Positions 63,631 to 64,000 of a DNA stretch of 64,000 bases are shown one piece after another. The DNA is taken from contig CACMKZ010000006.1 of the NCBI GenBank assembly GCA_902614375.1, positions 1-64,000 on the forward strand, written 5' to 3'. Source of the stretch: an uncultured Alphaproteobacteria bacterium (GTDB lineage Bacteria > Pseudomonadota > Alphaproteobacteria > HIMB59 > GCA-002718135). The notes under the pieces were generated by a model, which saw nothing but the letters and a program-made list of their open reading frames with translations, searched no databases and had not been told where the DNA came from. The first letter of the stretch is position 1. The number at the start of each line of letters is the position of its first letter. The position numbers and the translations under genes were made by a program.

Positions 63631-64000
63631 AAGTAAAAGTAGCAACATCGCAATTCAAGGCTCTTAAAGGAGACTTTGACGCTAATTTAAATAAAGCAAT
63701 TAGTTTAGTTGAAAAAGCATCAAATGAAAATGTTGATATTTTACTTCTGCAAGAATTATTTCAAGATTATTATTTTTGTTCAACAAAAAATGATAAATTT
63801 TTTGATCTTGCAATTGATTTTCCTTCTAATCCAATGTTCGAAAAATTATCTAATATTTGTAAAGATAAAAAGATTTCATTACCAATTAGTTTTTTTCAAA
63901 AAAAGGAAAATAAGTTTTTTAACTCTCTAGTTATGATTGATTCTTTTGGTAAAATAAGTGAAGTTTATAATAAATCTCACATCCCTGAAGGGCCTGGATA
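63627..64000 (+). CDS. aguB: N-carbamoylputrescine amidase, N-terminal part (runs off the window)
   Basis: The first 124 codons of a nitrilase-superfamily amidase that turns N-carbamoylputrescine into putrescine, CO2 and ammonia. VATSQFKALKGDFDANL begins it, the catalytic Glu is in DILLLQELFQDYYFC, and the Lys in YNKSHIPEGPGY. The YFC and KSHIPxGPGY blocks are typical of this enzyme. The Cys of the triad lies beyond the right edge. ATGA overlap with agmatine deiminase supports co-translation. Confidence 0.92.
   Translation, partial: MKVKVATSQFKALKGDFDANLNKAISLVEKASNENVDILLLQELFQDYYFCSTKNDKFFDLAIDFPSNPMFEKLSNICKDKKISLPISFFQKKENKFFNSLVMIDSFGKISEVYNKSHIPEGPG

Overview
The window looks like part of a very AT-rich, streamlined marine alphaproteobacterial chromosome of the SAR11/HIMB59 kind. 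This is inferred from low GC, near-zero gene spacing, convergent genes that touch or overlap, and families typical of that group (DmdA/GcvT-like demethylases, BKACE, a ScfR-type regulator, carnitine dehydrogenase). I cannot place it more exactly without a database. I saw no rRNA, tRNA, insertion sequence, prophage or CRISPR. The only gap over 300 bases (56974-57281) holds a 59-codon gene, a bidirectional terminator and likely operator sites.

Region 1 (1-30862) is a surface-polysaccharide or protein-glycosylation island. In 60-base samples its GC is near 20%. It carries a nucleotide-sugar dehydrogenase, two adjacent PglK-like ABC half-transporters, an EpsG/Wzy-like membrane protein, an asparagine-synthetase-type amidotransferase, two probable 2-oxoglutarate oxygenases, a sugar C-methyltransferase, cupin-type sugar enzymes, GDP-mannose 4,6-dehydratase, a GT15-like mannosyltransferase, several GT2/GT4 glycosyltransferases and two methyltransferases. 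It closes with a PglC-PglD-PglE-PglF-like set that should make and transfer a bacillosamine-type diacetamido sugar. One GT4 gene is a fused tandem duplication whose halves share a perfect 244-bp repeat.

Region 2 (30863-41834) holds short catabolic transcription units: a class-V aminotransferase, two aldehyde dehydrogenases, a gamma-butyrobetaine-hydroxylase-like oxygenase, a DMT exporter, an MmgE/PrpD protein coupled to a MaoC-type hydratase, and a choline-dehydrogenase-like GMC oxidase.

Region 3 (41042-57173) centres on an oligopeptide/opine-type ABC importer. The Tat-secreted binding protein heads a tightly packed minus-strand run: homocysteine methyltransferase, GcvT-like protein, FMN 2-hydroxyacid oxidase, ThDP enzyme, transthyretin-like protein, DmdA-like demethylase, OsmC and an enoyl-CoA-hydratase-fold protein. 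The permeases, a fused double ATPase, an SDR and a second GMC oxidase run the other way. The set implies uptake and one-carbon or oxidative breakdown of a methylated small molecule; the substrate is not shown.

Region 4 (57282-64000) has a ScfR-type regulator, a CurA-like oxidoreductase, a carnitine-degradation set (L-carnitine dehydrogenase interrupted by one in-frame stop, BKACE, betainyl-CoA thioesterase), an HD-domain protein, and agmatine deiminase with the start of N-carbamoylputrescine amidase (agmatine to putrescine).
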